Positions 49,519 to 58,854 of a DNA stretch of 64,000 bases are shown here, piece after piece. Each line of letters starts with the position of its first letter. Position 1 is the first letter of the stretch. The stretch comes from an uncultured Clostridia bacterium. GTDB lineage: Bacteria > Bacillota > Clostridia > Oscillospirales > Ruminococcaceae. A program made the position numbers and the translations under genes. The notes beneath the pieces were generated by a model that saw only the letters and a list, made by a program, of their open reading frames with translations, did no database searches and was not told where the DNA came from. The stretch lies in contig CAMCFA010000005.1 in the NCBI GenBank assembly GCA_945873955.1, positions 1-64,000 on the forward strand, read 5' to 3'.

Positions 49519-49545
49519 TGATATTCCTCCTCTCTGCTGTACTGC

Positions 49546-49572
49546 ATTATCTGTATTAACTGTATTATCTGT
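49546..49572. promoter_or_regulatory. Candidate GntR operator: tandem 9-bp repeats ATTATCTGT-ATTAACTGT-ATTATCTGT
   Basis: Three tandem units between promoter and gntR start. Confidence 0.55.
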
Positions 49573-49584
49573 GTTGGTACAGTT

Positions 49585-49613
49585 ATTATAACACGCCTTT
49601 TCATATTTGTCAA
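49585..49613 (-). promoter_or_regulatory. Consensus sigma-A promoter of gntR-ABC operon
   Basis: TTGACA-N17-TATAAT. Confidence 0.88.
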
Positions 49614-49645
49614 TAGTTTCCGATATATTTTTTTCAAAAAATTGC

Positions 49646-49678
49646 AAAAAAATGCGGCAATGCAAACGCACTGCCGCA
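49646..49678 (-). terminator. Intrinsic terminator after small acidic membrane protein
   Basis: TGCGGCA...TGCCGCA followed by TTTTTTT on minus strand. Confidence 0.8.
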
Positions 49679-49702
49679 CAGGGTTATTCGATTATTAAAC
49701 GA

Positions 49703-50008
49703 TTAAAGCTCCTCGTCGGATTCGGGGGCGTTTACCTCCTCGACCATTTCGCTTACCTTTGCCGCCTCAACAGGGGCGGGCTTGTCCTCAGCTTCGTCAG
49801 CTTCATTAGCTTCATCAGCCGCGTCGGTTATGTCTGAGTCCTCGTCGAAATCGAAATCGGCGCTGTCGTCGTCCCATTCCTCGTCCCAGTCGTCGTAGTA
49901 GTCCTCGTCATTTTCCTTTTCGAGCTTTTTCTTCATAATAACGGTAGCTGCCGCAATACCGCCTGCAACGGCGAGAATTCCTACCAGAGCAATTCCTAAA
50001 CCCTTCAT
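49703..50008 (-). CDS. Small acidic membrane-anchored protein, unknown function
   Basis: One N-terminal TM then Asp/Glu-rich tail. Confidence 0.7.
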   Translation of the reverse strand: MKGLGIALVGILAVAGGIAAATVIMKKKLEKENDEDYYDDWDEEWDDDSADFDFDEDSDITDAADEANEADEAEDKPAPVEAAKVSEMVEEVNAPESDEEL

Positions 50009-50151
50009 ATCAATACCTCCATAAAGTTATGATTCCGAACCGCAGCATGTTTTCTTCTGCGGCAGTATTTTGCCTGTTACAGTATAGTATATACCTATTC
50101 ACGAATTTTTTCAAGTGTCGGCGCGAATTTTAGTCATTAGTGCCAAAAAAA

Positions 50152-50901
50152 TTACATATTTCCTGTCAGATTCATCAAAATCGAAATCGCGGCAATCGGC
50201 GCTGTTTCACACCGCAGTATGCGCTTGCCCAGTGACGCCGCCGTGAAGCCCGCCCCGGTGAGCTTTTCAGCCTCCTGCGGCTCAAAGCCGCCCTCGCTGC
50301 CGATAACGATATCAATATTCCCGGAAAACTGCTTCACCGCGTCCCGCAGCGGAGTTTCCGCACATTCATAGAACAGTATGCCCGTATTTCCGGCGGATAT
50401 CATGCCCGGCAGTGCGGAAATATCCACCGTTTCCCCCACCGTCGGGATAACGCCGCGCCCGCACTGCTTTGCGGCTTCGTAGGCTATACGCTGCCAGCGC
50501 TCGGTCTTTTTGGCAAGCTGCTTTTTGTCCGGGCGGGAAACGCACCGCTTTGAGAAAAACGGCACCACCTCGCACGCGCCGCACTCCACCGCTTTCTGTA
50601 CGATAAAATCCATTTTGTCGCCCTTCGGCATTGCCTGAAACAGCCGCAGCCGTACATTCGGCTCCGCTTGATTCGGGCTTTTTTCAAGAATTTCAAACAC
50701 ACACTCCCCCGAAGTGCTTTCAAGCTTCCCAAGATAGTCCGTGCCCCTGCCGTCGCATATCACCGCGAAGTCGCCCGGCTTCATTCGCAGCACCTGCGCG
50801 ACATGCTTCGAGTCCTCCGCAGACATCACCGCCGTTTCCTCCGAAATGTTCTCGGTGAAGAACCTCGGATATCTCCAGCGCTCCATAGTAAGTTCTGCCA
50901 T
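50152..50901 (-). CDS. rsmE: 16S rRNA m3U1498 methyltransferase RsmE
   Basis: RsmE motif IVIGSEGGFEPQEAEKL, LGKRILRCETAPIAAI; start reassigned to MAELTMERW. Confidence 0.95.
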   Translation of the reverse strand: MAELTMERWRYPRFFTENISEETAVMSAEDSKHVAQVLRMKPGDFAVICDGRGTDYLGKLESTSGECVFEILEKSPNQAEPNVRLRLFQAMPKGDKMDFIVQKAVECGACEVVPFFSKRCVSRPDKKQLAKKTERWQRIAYEAAKQCGRGVIPTVGETVDISALPGMISAGNTGILFYECAETPLRDAVKQFSGNIDIVIGSEGGFEPQEAEKLTGAGFTAASLGKRILRCETAPIAAISILMNLTGNM

Positions 50902-50911
50902 TTTATCTCCC

Positions 50912-52933
50912 CTAATTCCACGAATATTCTCCATTTGCGCCGAACAGCCGCTGTACGTTCTGCCGCAGCAGCCCGTTCTCCGGCTTGTTCAGCTTCGGGT
51001 CGGCGCTCAGTATCTCCTCCGCAAGACCGTCCACCTGCTCCAGCACCGCGGCGTCGTCCGCGATATCCGCCACTTTAAGCGGCGGAAGCCCGTGCTGCTC
51101 CCTGCCGAAGAAGTTGCCCGGACCCCTTAGCTGCAAGTCATCCTGAGCTATCCGGAAGCCGTCGGTGGTGCGCACCATTGCGTCCGTCCGCGCTTTGGTG
51201 TAGTCGCTCTTACTGTCCGACATAAGTATGCAGTAGCTCTGCTCCGCGCCCCTGCCGACGCGCCCCCTTAGCTGGTGGAGCTGCGACAGCCCGAACTGCT
51301 CCGCATTCTCGATAAGCATTACCACGGCGTTCGGGACGTCTATCCCAACCTCAATGACCGTGGTGGAAACCAGCAGCTTCAGGCGGTTCGCCTTGAATTC
51401 CGCCATGACGCGTTCCTTTTCCGCCTGTTTCAGCCTGCCGTACAGCAGCCCTGCGGGAATGTCCCGGAACTCGCCGTTTATCAGCGTGTTGTAGTATTCT
51501 ATCGCGCTCGCCTTGTCGCTTTTTCCCTCGTCGGACTCCACCAGCGGGCATACGATATACGCCTGCCTGCCCGCAGCAATGTGTTTCTTGATGAAATTGT
51601 ACACCCTCTGCCGAAAGCTGCTGTCCACCGCATAGGTCTTGACCGGAAGCCTGCCCTTTGGCATTTCGTCCAGCACCGACACGTCGAGGTCGCCGTAAAT
51701 TATAAGCGCCAGCGTGCGTGGTATCGGCGTCGCGGACATGGCCAGGATATGCGGGTTCGCGCCCTTTTCCGCAAGTGCGCCCCGCTGCGCCACGCCGAAG
51801 CGGTGCTGCTCGTCCACGACTACCAGCCCGGTGTTCTTCATGCCGGAGGACTTCTGTATCAGCGCCTGCGTGCCGATTAATACATCTACCTCCCCCGCCT
51901 GCGCCCGATTGCGGACGGCGGCTTTCTCCCCGGCGGTAAGGCTGCCGGAAAGCAGCTCCACCCTTACCCCCAGCGGCGACAGCAGCTCCGAAAAGGTCTT
52001 GTAATGCTGCTGCGCCAGAACCTCCGTGGGAGCCATGACCTGCGCCCCGAAGCCGTTCTTCACGCAGAAGTACGCCGCCGCAGCAGCCACCAGCGTCTTG
52101 CCGCTGCCGACGTCCCCCTGCACCAGCCGGTTCATGGGGAACTCCCTCTGCATATCGCGAATACAATCGGACGCAGCGCGTTTCTGCGCGCCGGTCGGGG
52201 TGAACGGCAGGGACTTCCACAGCTTCGACATATCCACCTCACGCATGACCGCGCCGGTGCTGTTCCGCATACGGTATTTCATCAGCGACAGCCCCAGCTT
52301 CAGTGTGACGAACTCCTCGAACACCAGCCGCCGCCGCGCCTCGGTGTACTCCTCCCGGCTTTTCGGAAAGTGTATCTGCCGCACCGCCTGCTCCCTCGGC
52401 AGCAGCCCGAACCGCTCCAGAAGCGGCTGCGGCAGCGTTTCCGGGAGCTTCACGATACCAAGCGCTGTTTTCACGTTGGCGGAGACCATGTTGTTGGTAA
52501 GCCCGGCGGTGAGGGGATATTTCGGCATAAGACCGCCCTCCGTCACCGGGACGAACAGCGGCGAACCCGCCTGCTTGCGCACAAGGTCTCCGGTGATCTT
52601 GCCGTAGAACAGGTACTCGTGGTTTTCCTCGAGCTTCGCGAAGGTGTATTTCGCATTGAAGAACACCGCCGTGATGTTTTCTGTGCCGTCGGTAAGCTCC
52701 GCCTTGTACAGCGCCATTCTCGCGTATTCGCTGAACGGCGCGGTCTTTCGCCTAACAAAAGCGCGAAAGGCGCAAACCTCCCCGATCTGAACCTCCGCTA
52801 TCGGCTTTGGGTGGGTGAAATCCACATAATCCCGCGGAAACAGCTCCACAAGCTGCTCCACGGTCTCCACGCCGATCTTCTTGTACAATTCAGCCCGCTT
52901 TGGACCTACGCCTTTAAGATATGTTATCTCCAT
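50912..52933 (-). CDS. recG: ATP-dependent DNA helicase RecG
   Basis: Walker A GDVGSGKTLVA, DEQHRFG, C-terminal DLQLRGPGNFFGREQHG. Confidence 0.97.
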   Translation of the reverse strand: MEITYLKGVGPKRAELYKKIGVETVEQLVELFPRDYVDFTHPKPIAEVQIGEVCAFRAFVRRKTAPFSEYARMALYKAELTDGTENITAVFFNAKYTFAKLEENHEYLFYGKITGDLVRKQAGSPLFVPVTEGGLMPKYPLTAGLTNNMVSANVKTALGIVKLPETLPQPLLERFGLLPREQAVRQIHFPKSREEYTEARRRLVFEEFVTLKLGLSLMKYRMRNSTGAVMREVDMSKLWKSLPFTPTGAQKRAASDCIRDMQREFPMNRLVQGDVGSGKTLVAAAAAYFCVKNGFGAQVMAPTEVLAQQHYKTFSELLSPLGVRVELLSGSLTAGEKAAVRNRAQAGEVDVLIGTQALIQKSSGMKNTGLVVVDEQHRFGVAQRGALAEKGANPHILAMSATPIPRTLALIIYGDLDVSVLDEMPKGRLPVKTYAVDSSFRQRVYNFIKKHIAAGRQAYIVCPLVESDEGKSDKASAIEYYNTLINGEFRDIPAGLLYGRLKQAEKERVMAEFKANRLKLLVSTTVIEVGIDVPNAVVMLIENAEQFGLSQLHQLRGRVGRGAEQSYCILMSDSKSDYTKARTDAMVRTTDGFRIAQDDLQLRGPGNFFGREQHGLPPLKVADIADDAAVLEQVDGLAEEILSADPKLNKPENGLLRQNVQRLFGANGEYSWN

Positions 52934-54576
52934 TATTCAACAGAAATGATGTAATAATACACCGGCTGACCGCCGTTCACAAGATTTATGTCAATATTGT
53001 CGCTGATCTTCGCCCGAAGCTGCTCGTAAGCCGCCTGCGCCGCCTCGTCGGTGACGTCGGAGCCGTAGATCACCGTGATAAAGCTGCTGGATCCCGTGAC
53101 AAGCCGCTTGGTGAGCTTCACCAGCGCCTTTGACACGTCCTTTTCGGTGAACACTATCCTGCCGTTGTCCATGGCAAGTATCTCGCCCTGCTTTATCTTG
53201 TGACCGTCGTACTCGCTGTCCCTTACCGCGAAGGTTATCTGTCCGCTCTGCACCCTGCCCAGAGCGTCGGTCATTGCGCTGCGGTTGGTTACGAAATCCG
53301 CGCCGGGGTCAAAGGACATCAGCGCCGAGATTCCCTGTGGTATAGTCCGGGACTGGATAACGCAGACGTTTCTGTCCGCAAGAGCCACCGCCTGCTCCGC
53401 CGCCATGATGATGTTCTTATTATTCGGCAGAACGAACACGTTATGCGCCGGGGTCTGCCCTATCGCTTCAAGGATATCCTCAGTGGAAGGGTTCATGGTC
53501 TGACCGCCGCGCACTATGCTGTCCGCGCCGAGGTCGCTGAACAGAGCCTCCACGCCCGCGCCCGCAGCCACGGCAACGAATCCGAAGTCCTTAGTCGGCT
53601 CGACCGGGGCTTTTCTGTTCTGCTGAACAGCTTCGTCCGCCTTGATGATGTTGTTGTGCTGCTCCCGCATGTTCTCTATCTTCATCTTGGTAAGCTCGCC
53701 GAACTTCAAGCCTTCCTCGATAGCCTTGCCGGGGTGGTTGGAGTGAACATGTACCTTTATAATATCCTCGTCGTCAACAACGACCACGCAGTCGCCTATC
53801 GTTTCAAGGAACGCCCGGAGCGCTGTCGCGTCCTTTGCGCCCTGCTTCTTGTTGACTATGAACTCGGTGCAGTAGGCATAATGAATGTCCTCCTGCACAG
53901 CGCCCGCCGCAGCCACCGCCGCCGGCGCAGTCGGCTTGGTTTCGCTGTCAGAACGAATGATATCCCCGCCGGAGATGACCTCCAGCATACCGCTGAGTAT
54001 CACCAGCAGACCCTTGCCGCCGGCGTCCACTACCCCCGCCTTTTTCAGCGCCGGGAGCAGCTCCGGGGTCTTTTCAAGGCTCTTTTCGCCCTCGGCAATG
54101 TATGCCCGCAGGAACTCCGCGGCGTCGCCGCCCTCCACCGCAAGGGCGGTGGTGTTCTCGTAGGCTTCCCTCGCCACCGTGAGGATAGTACCCTCGGTGG
54201 GCTTCATAACGGATTTATATGCCGCGTCCACACCCAGTTTGAACGCGTCCGACAGCATTTTCGCGTCCGCCTCGGACTTCCCCGCAAGCCCCTTTGACAG
54301 CCCGCGGAAGATCAGCGACAGAATAACGCCGGAATTACCCCGCGCGCCCCTCAGCATTGCCGACGCAGTGAGCTTCGCAGCGTCCCCGGCGGTGATAGCG
54401 TCCCCGGCAGCTTTCAGCTCCGGCAGAGCGTTGCCGATAGTCATGGACATATTTGTTCCGGTGTCGCCGTCCGGCACAGGGAACACGTTTAACTCGTCCA
54501 CCGCGACCCGGTTGTTTGAGATGTTGTTAGCGCCGGAGATCACAGCGTCCCGGAACAGCTTTCCTGTTAGCGTCAT
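52933..54576 (-). CDS. DAK2/DhaL domain protein (FakA/YloV-like)
   Basis: VFPVPDGDTGTNMSMT, RGARGNSGVILS; adjacent to Asp23 gene as usual in Firmicutes. Confidence 0.93.
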   Translation of the reverse strand: MTLTGKLFRDAVISGANNISNNRVAVDELNVFPVPDGDTGTNMSMTIGNALPELKAAGDAITAGDAAKLTASAMLRGARGNSGVILSLIFRGLSKGLAGKSEADAKMLSDAFKLGVDAAYKSVMKPTEGTILTVAREAYENTTALAVEGGDAAEFLRAYIAEGEKSLEKTPELLPALKKAGVVDAGGKGLLVILSGMLEVISGGDIIRSDSETKPTAPAAVAAAGAVQEDIHYAYCTEFIVNKKQGAKDATALRAFLETIGDCVVVVDDEDIIKVHVHSNHPGKAIEEGLKFGELTKMKIENMREQHNNIIKADEAVQQNRKAPVEPTKDFGFVAVAAGAGVEALFSDLGADSIVRGGQTMNPSTEDILEAIGQTPAHNVFVLPNNKNIIMAAEQAVALADRNVCVIQSRTIPQGISALMSFDPGADFVTNRSAMTDALGRVQSGQITFAVRDSEYDGHKIKQGEILAMDNGRIVFTEKDVSKALVKLTKRLVTGSSSFITVIYGSDVTDEAAQAAYEQLRAKISDNIDINLVNGGQPVYYYIISVE

Positions 54577-54622
54577 TTTTACTATATCCCTTCCTGTTAT
54601 TTTTATTATAATGATGAGCCGT

Positions 54623-54979
54623 TCAAGTTCTTATCTCGTCAACATAGACATTGACCCGCTCGACGGAAATGCCCGTGCTTTCCTCCATGACGTACTTCAC
54701 CTTGTTGATTATGCTCTTTACCACTGTGCCGACGTTCACGCCGTAAAGCACCGTGATGTGCAGGTCTACCACCAGCTTATCCTTGCCGGCGCGCACGCTT
54801 ATGCCCCGCTCGAAGCTCTGCTTCTTGACAAAAGGCATAGCCGCAAGCAGCGTCTGCTTTGCGCTGCTGATATTCATCTGCACCACGCCGAAGCACCCGG
54901 TCACGGTGCTGCCGATAAGGGACGTGAAATAGTCCTGCGATATCGTGATAGTGCCTACGTTATTCTGAACCTTTATCAT
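54623..54979 (-). CDS. Asp23/Gls24 family envelope stress protein
   Basis: 118 aa Asp23 pattern VNVYVDEIR C-terminus. Confidence 0.93.
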   Translation of the reverse strand: MIKVQNNVGTITISQDYFTSLIGSTVTGCFGVVQMNISSAKQTLLAAMPFVKKQSFERGISVRAGKDKLVVDLHITVLYGVNVGTVVKSIINKVKYVMEESTGISVERVNVYVDEIRT

Positions 54980-55844
54980 AAGACCCCTCCTGTTCTTCCG
55001 TTATCGTTACGCCTTCGCTGACTGCACGGCATTTCACCGCGCGGCAGCCCGGAAAATTTACAGCCGCCTGTTCAGCGTGTTCAGCCTGCTTCTCATTCAA
55101 GAACACCCCGAACACCGCAGAGCCGCTGCCGGTGAGCATTGCGCCCGCCGCCCCCGCTTCCCGCAGGAACCGGCACAGCCGTTCTATCCTTTCGTCCGCG
55201 TAGAGCGTCTGAAATACATTATACATTCCCTCCGGGAAATTATTCCGGAAATGCTCCAGCCCGCCCCGCGGTTCGACAGGAGCTTCGTCGTACCGCCTGT
55301 ACGCCTCCCCGGTGGGGCAGGAGAACTCCGGCTTTACCACGACATATTCCGCCGCCGGCAGCCCCGGAAACTCCGAAAGCTGCTCGCCGATACCCCGGCA
55401 GAGCTTCGTCCCTCCGACAAGGCAGAACGGCACGTCCGCGCCGACCTGCGCCGCGATGTCCAGCAGCCGTTCCTCGCTGAGCGGAAAGCCCGCCGCTTTG
55501 TTCAGCATTCGCAGCACCGCCGCAGCGTCCGCGCTGCCGCCGCCTAGCCCTGCGCCGCTGGGGATATGCTTTTCGATCGAGATATCCACCCCCGCCGAAA
55601 TCCCGGCAGCCTGCACGAACAGCTCCGCCGCCTTGTAAGCGGTGTTCCGGCGGTCTGTGGGGACGTCCTCCCGGTCGCAGCGGAGCGTTATCCCGCCGCC
55701 GTTTCTAAGCTCCACGGAAACCACATCATGCAGCGAAATGCTCTGCATTACCGTTTCCAAGAGGTGATAGCCGTCCTCCCGCCTGCCGGTTATATCAAGG
55801 TAGAGGTTCAGCTTCGCATAGGCGCGGGCAGTGAGCCTCTTCAC
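54960..55844 (-). CDS. ispE: 4-diphosphocytidyl-2-C-methyl-D-erythritol kinase
   Basis: AYAKLNLYLDITGRREDGYHLLETVMQSI; GHMP motif PSGAGLGGGSADAAAVL. Confidence 0.96.
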   Translation of the reverse strand: MKRLTARAYAKLNLYLDITGRREDGYHLLETVMQSISLHDVVSVELRNGGGITLRCDREDVPTDRRNTAYKAAELFVQAAGISAGVDISIEKHIPSGAGLGGGSADAAAVLRMLNKAAGFPLSEERLLDIAAQVGADVPFCLVGGTKLCRGIGEQLSEFPGLPAAEYVVVKPEFSCPTGEAYRRYDEAPVEPRGGLEHFRNNFPEGMYNVFQTLYADERIERLCRFLREAGAAGAMLTGSGSAVFGVFLNEKQAEHAEQAAVNFPGCRAVKCRAVSEGVTITEEQEGSYDKGSE

Positions 55845-57016
55845 TTTTTAAGCTCCTCTACGAACTCCCGAATGCGCTCCAGCGCGGTGGTTATGTGCTG
55901 CACTGAATACGCATAGGACACCCGGACGTACCCCTCGCCGCTCGCGCCGAATGCGCTGCCCGGGACTACCGCCACCTTCTTGCCGTAGATGAGCTTCTCA
56001 CAGAACTCGCTGCTGCTCATGCCTGTTGACTTTATACACGGGAACACATAGAACGCGCCCTCCGGCTCGAAGCAGGTTAGCCCCATATCGTTGAAGCCCT
56101 TTACCACCAGCCTGCGGCGCATGTCGTATTCCTCCAGCATTCTGTCCACGTCCTCCCGGCACTTTGTCAGAGCCGCTATTGCCGCGTACTGGCTCACCGT
56201 CGGGCTGCTCATTATGCAGTACTGGTGGAGCTTTAACATCTGCTTTATCACCGGGCGCGGGCCTGCGCAGTAGCCAAGCCGCCAGCCGGTCATGGCGTAG
56301 GTCTTTGAGAAACCGTTCACCACGATAGTGCGCTCCTGCATACCGTCAAGGCTTGCTATGGAAACGTGCTTCTCGCCGCCGTAGGTCATTTCAGAATATA
56401 TCTCGTCTGATATCACCATTATGTCGGTGCCGCGCAGCACCTCGGCTATCTTTTCCAGCTCCTCCCGGCGCATTACAGAGCCGGTGGGATTGTTCGGGAA
56501 CGGCAGTATCAAAGCCTTTGTCCGGGGAGTTATCGCCGCCTTGAGGGCGTCCGCCCGCAGCTTGAACTTATCCTCCTCGGTCATCACTATCGGCACGGGA
56601 GTTCCCCCGCACACCGTCACTATCGGGGAATAGCACACGAAGCTGGGCTCCGGCACAAGCACCTCGTCGCCGGGCTGAACAAGCGCTCTCATTGCAAGGT
56701 CAAGCGCCTCCGAACCGCCCACGGTAACGATTATCTCGCCCTCCGGGTCGTACTCTGTGCGAATGAAGCTAAGAAGATAGTTGGATATCTCCTTTCTGAG
56801 ATGGATAAGCCCGGCGTTGGCGGTGTAAGCAGTCCTGCCCTTTTCAAGAATATTTATCGCTTCTTTTCTCGCAGCCCACGGCGTCTTGAAATCCGGCTCG
56901 CCGACGGACAGGGAAATTACCCCCTCCACATGCTGGGCAATGTCGAAGAATTTTCTTATTCCCGAAGGCTGAATGTCCCGTATCTTCTGCGGGATTATCT
57001 TATCGTAATCTATCAC
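55841..57016 (-). CDS. PLP-dependent class I/II aminotransferase
   Basis: NGFSKTYAMTGWRLGYCAGP; overlaps Lrp gene stop. Confidence 0.95.
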   Translation of the reverse strand: MIDYDKIIPQKIRDIQPSGIRKFFDIAQHVEGVISLSVGEPDFKTPWAARKEAINILEKGRTAYTANAGLIHLRKEISNYLLSFIRTEYDPEGEIIVTVGGSEALDLAMRALVQPGDEVLVPEPSFVCYSPIVTVCGGTPVPIVMTEEDKFKLRADALKAAITPRTKALILPFPNNPTGSVMRREELEKIAEVLRGTDIMVISDEIYSEMTYGGEKHVSIASLDGMQERTIVVNGFSKTYAMTGWRLGYCAGPRPVIKQMLKLHQYCIMSSPTVSQYAAIAALTKCREDVDRMLEEYDMRRRLVVKGFNDMGLTCFEPEGAFYVFPCIKSTGMSSSEFCEKLIYGKKVAVVPGSAFGASGEGYVRVSYAYSVQHITTALERIREFVEELKK

Positions 57017-57504
57017 GGGGAAACCAGGCTCCTTTCATCGGAGTGTTCCTCGTTGAAAACATGGTTCTTTTCCTTGTATCTCCTGAGGACGAAATGCGTG
57101 GTGGTAGACAGCACGCCGTCCAGCACGGCAAGCCGCTCCGAAACGAACAATGCGACCTTGCGCAGGCTGGTGCCGGTAATGGTTATCGACAGGTCGTTCG
57201 CGCCGGAAAGCAGGAACACCGTGTCCACCTCGTCATACTGCATAATGGTGTGGGCAAGGTCGTCGAAGCCCCTGTCCTTGAACGGGGTGACCTTCAGCTC
57301 GATTATCGCCGTTACCGCATTGTCGTCCGCCTTTTCCTCGTTTACTATGGCTGAGTAGCCGATTATTATACCGTCCTGCTCAAGCTGCTTTATACCGGAA
57401 ACTACCTCCTGCTCGGAGATACCCAGCATTGCCGCCAGCTCGGCGTTGGAAAGTCTTGCGTTCTGCTTCAGTAAGTCAAGTAACTTCTTGTTAGTGCTGC
57501 TCAT
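57013..57504 (-). CDS. Lrp/AsnC family transcriptional regulator
   Basis: LLDLLKQNARLSNAELAAMLGISEQEV HTH; RAM-like C-terminal domain. Confidence 0.94.
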   Translation of the reverse strand: MSSTNKKLLDLLKQNARLSNAELAAMLGISEQEVVSGIKQLEQDGIIIGYSAIVNEEKADDNAVTAIIELKVTPFKDRGFDDLAHTIMQYDEVDTVFLLSGANDLSITITGTSLRKVALFVSERLAVLDGVLSTTTHFVLRRYKEKNHVFNEEHSDERSLVSP

Positions 57505-57519
57505 AGCTTTTCCTCCATA

Positions 57520-58344
57520 TCATATCGGAATAAATATTGGCTGTTTCTTTCTGAAAACGCAAATCTCAGAGATGCCGACGTCCTTTAACAGCTCGATGAC
57601 CTGCGGGATATCCGCGCCCACGTCTGATACCCGGTGCGCGTCAGAGCCGACAGTCACCATTCGCCCGCCCTTGTCGAAGTAGCGCTTGACGTACTCCGCC
57701 GCAGGCATAGGCACATGCAGCCCCTTGCGTATGCCGGAGGAGTTCACCTCCATAGCAATGCCGTTTCTGATTATCGTTTCCAGTATTTTGTCGATTATCG
57801 CGTCATACCGGCTCATGTCCACCTCGTGACCGCCCACGTCGCCGCTGATGAACCGCAGCGGGAACGTCAAATGCGACAGGGAGCAGAATCTGCCCCATTC
57901 CGCCAGCCGCAGCTCCTCCTCGAAGTACTCGTCAAGGCAGCGTCGCCTGTCCTCCTCGCTGTCGGGGATCTCGTTGAGGTAGGGATACGTCCTCGTGCGG
58001 TGTGTAGATCCCAGCACGAAGTCATAGTCGTGCTCCGCCAGCAGCTTTTCCGCCAGCGGCAGGTCGAACAGCGGCTGCCCCAGCTCCACGCCGTAGTAGA
58101 CCTCCATTCTGCCCCTGAAGCGCTCTTGTATTTCAAGGAACACCCCGTAGGATTTCTCCACCGCCCCGGCGTAGTCCCAGCCATTGAATTTTTCGGTTTC
58201 TATGTGGTCGGTAAGCGCAAAGTGCTTTATCCCCAGCCCGCAGGCTCGCTCCGCCATTTCCATAGGCAGGTCGCAGCCGTCCGGCGACAGCACGGAATGA
58301 TTATGAATATCCGCGGGAATGACGCGGAGTTCTTCTTTTTCCAT
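57520..58344 (-). CDS. PHP-domain histidinol-phosphatase (HisJ-like)
   Basis: DIHNHSVLSPDG...HFALTDHIE...GSDAHRVSDVG; start reassigned to MEKEELRV. Confidence 0.88.
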   Translation of the reverse strand: MEKEELRVIPADIHNHSVLSPDGCDLPMEMAERACGLGIKHFALTDHIETEKFNGWDYAGAVEKSYGVFLEIQERFRGRMEVYYGVELGQPLFDLPLAEKLLAEHDYDFVLGSTHRTRTYPYLNEIPDSEEDRRRCLDEYFEEELRLAEWGRFCSLSHLTFPLRFISGDVGGHEVDMSRYDAIIDKILETIIRNGIAMEVNSSGIRKGLHVPMPAAEYVKRYFDKGGRMVTVGSDAHRVSDVGADIPQVIELLKDVGISEICVFRKKQPIFIPI

Positions 58345-58460
58345 TATTTTCCCTCTTTTGTTCTGTTGATTGTTCTCTCGAAAAAATAACCATAATCTTA
58401 TCTTTTCAAATGCGTTTTTTATTATTTTATCACAAAATTTCAAATTTGTCTATGAATACA

Positions 58461-58489
58461 TTTACTTTTTCCGTTTTTTTTAGTATAAT
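58461..58489 (+). promoter_or_regulatory. Sigma-A promoter of ACT-PFL operon
   Basis: TTTACT-N17-TATAAT. Confidence 0.75.
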
Positions 58490-58563
58490 AGATAAGAAAG
58501 ATAAAAAATAAAGGCTTGCGGTACATAATTTTATACATTTTGACCGCAGAACAGGAGGACATA

Positions 58564-58833
58564 ATGAGAGCAGTAGTTGCTGTAATCGGTAAGGACACGG
58601 TGGGAATTCTGGCAAAGGTGAGCGGTATCTGCGCAGAGCACAACGCAAACGTCATGGACGTTACCCAGACTATCATGCAGGACTTATTCGCCATGACGAT
58701 GATGATAGAGATCTCCGGGCTTAACATCGACTACATTGATTTCGCCGACAAGCTGACAAAGGCAGGCAGCGAAATGGGACTTCAGATCCACGTTATGCAC
58801 GAGGATATCTTCAACGCAATGCACAGAATTTAA
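58564..58833 (+). CDS. ACT domain protein (UPF0237 type)
   Basis: MRAVVAVIGKDTVGILAKVSGICAEHNANVMDVTQTI; start reassigned from 58516. Confidence 0.95.
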   Translation: MRAVVAVIGKDTVGILAKVSGICAEHNANVMDVTQTIMQDLFAMTMMIEISGLNIDYIDFADKLTKAGSEMGLQIHVMHEDIFNAMHRI

Positions 58834-58854
58834 AATTAAGGAGAAAACCGAATA

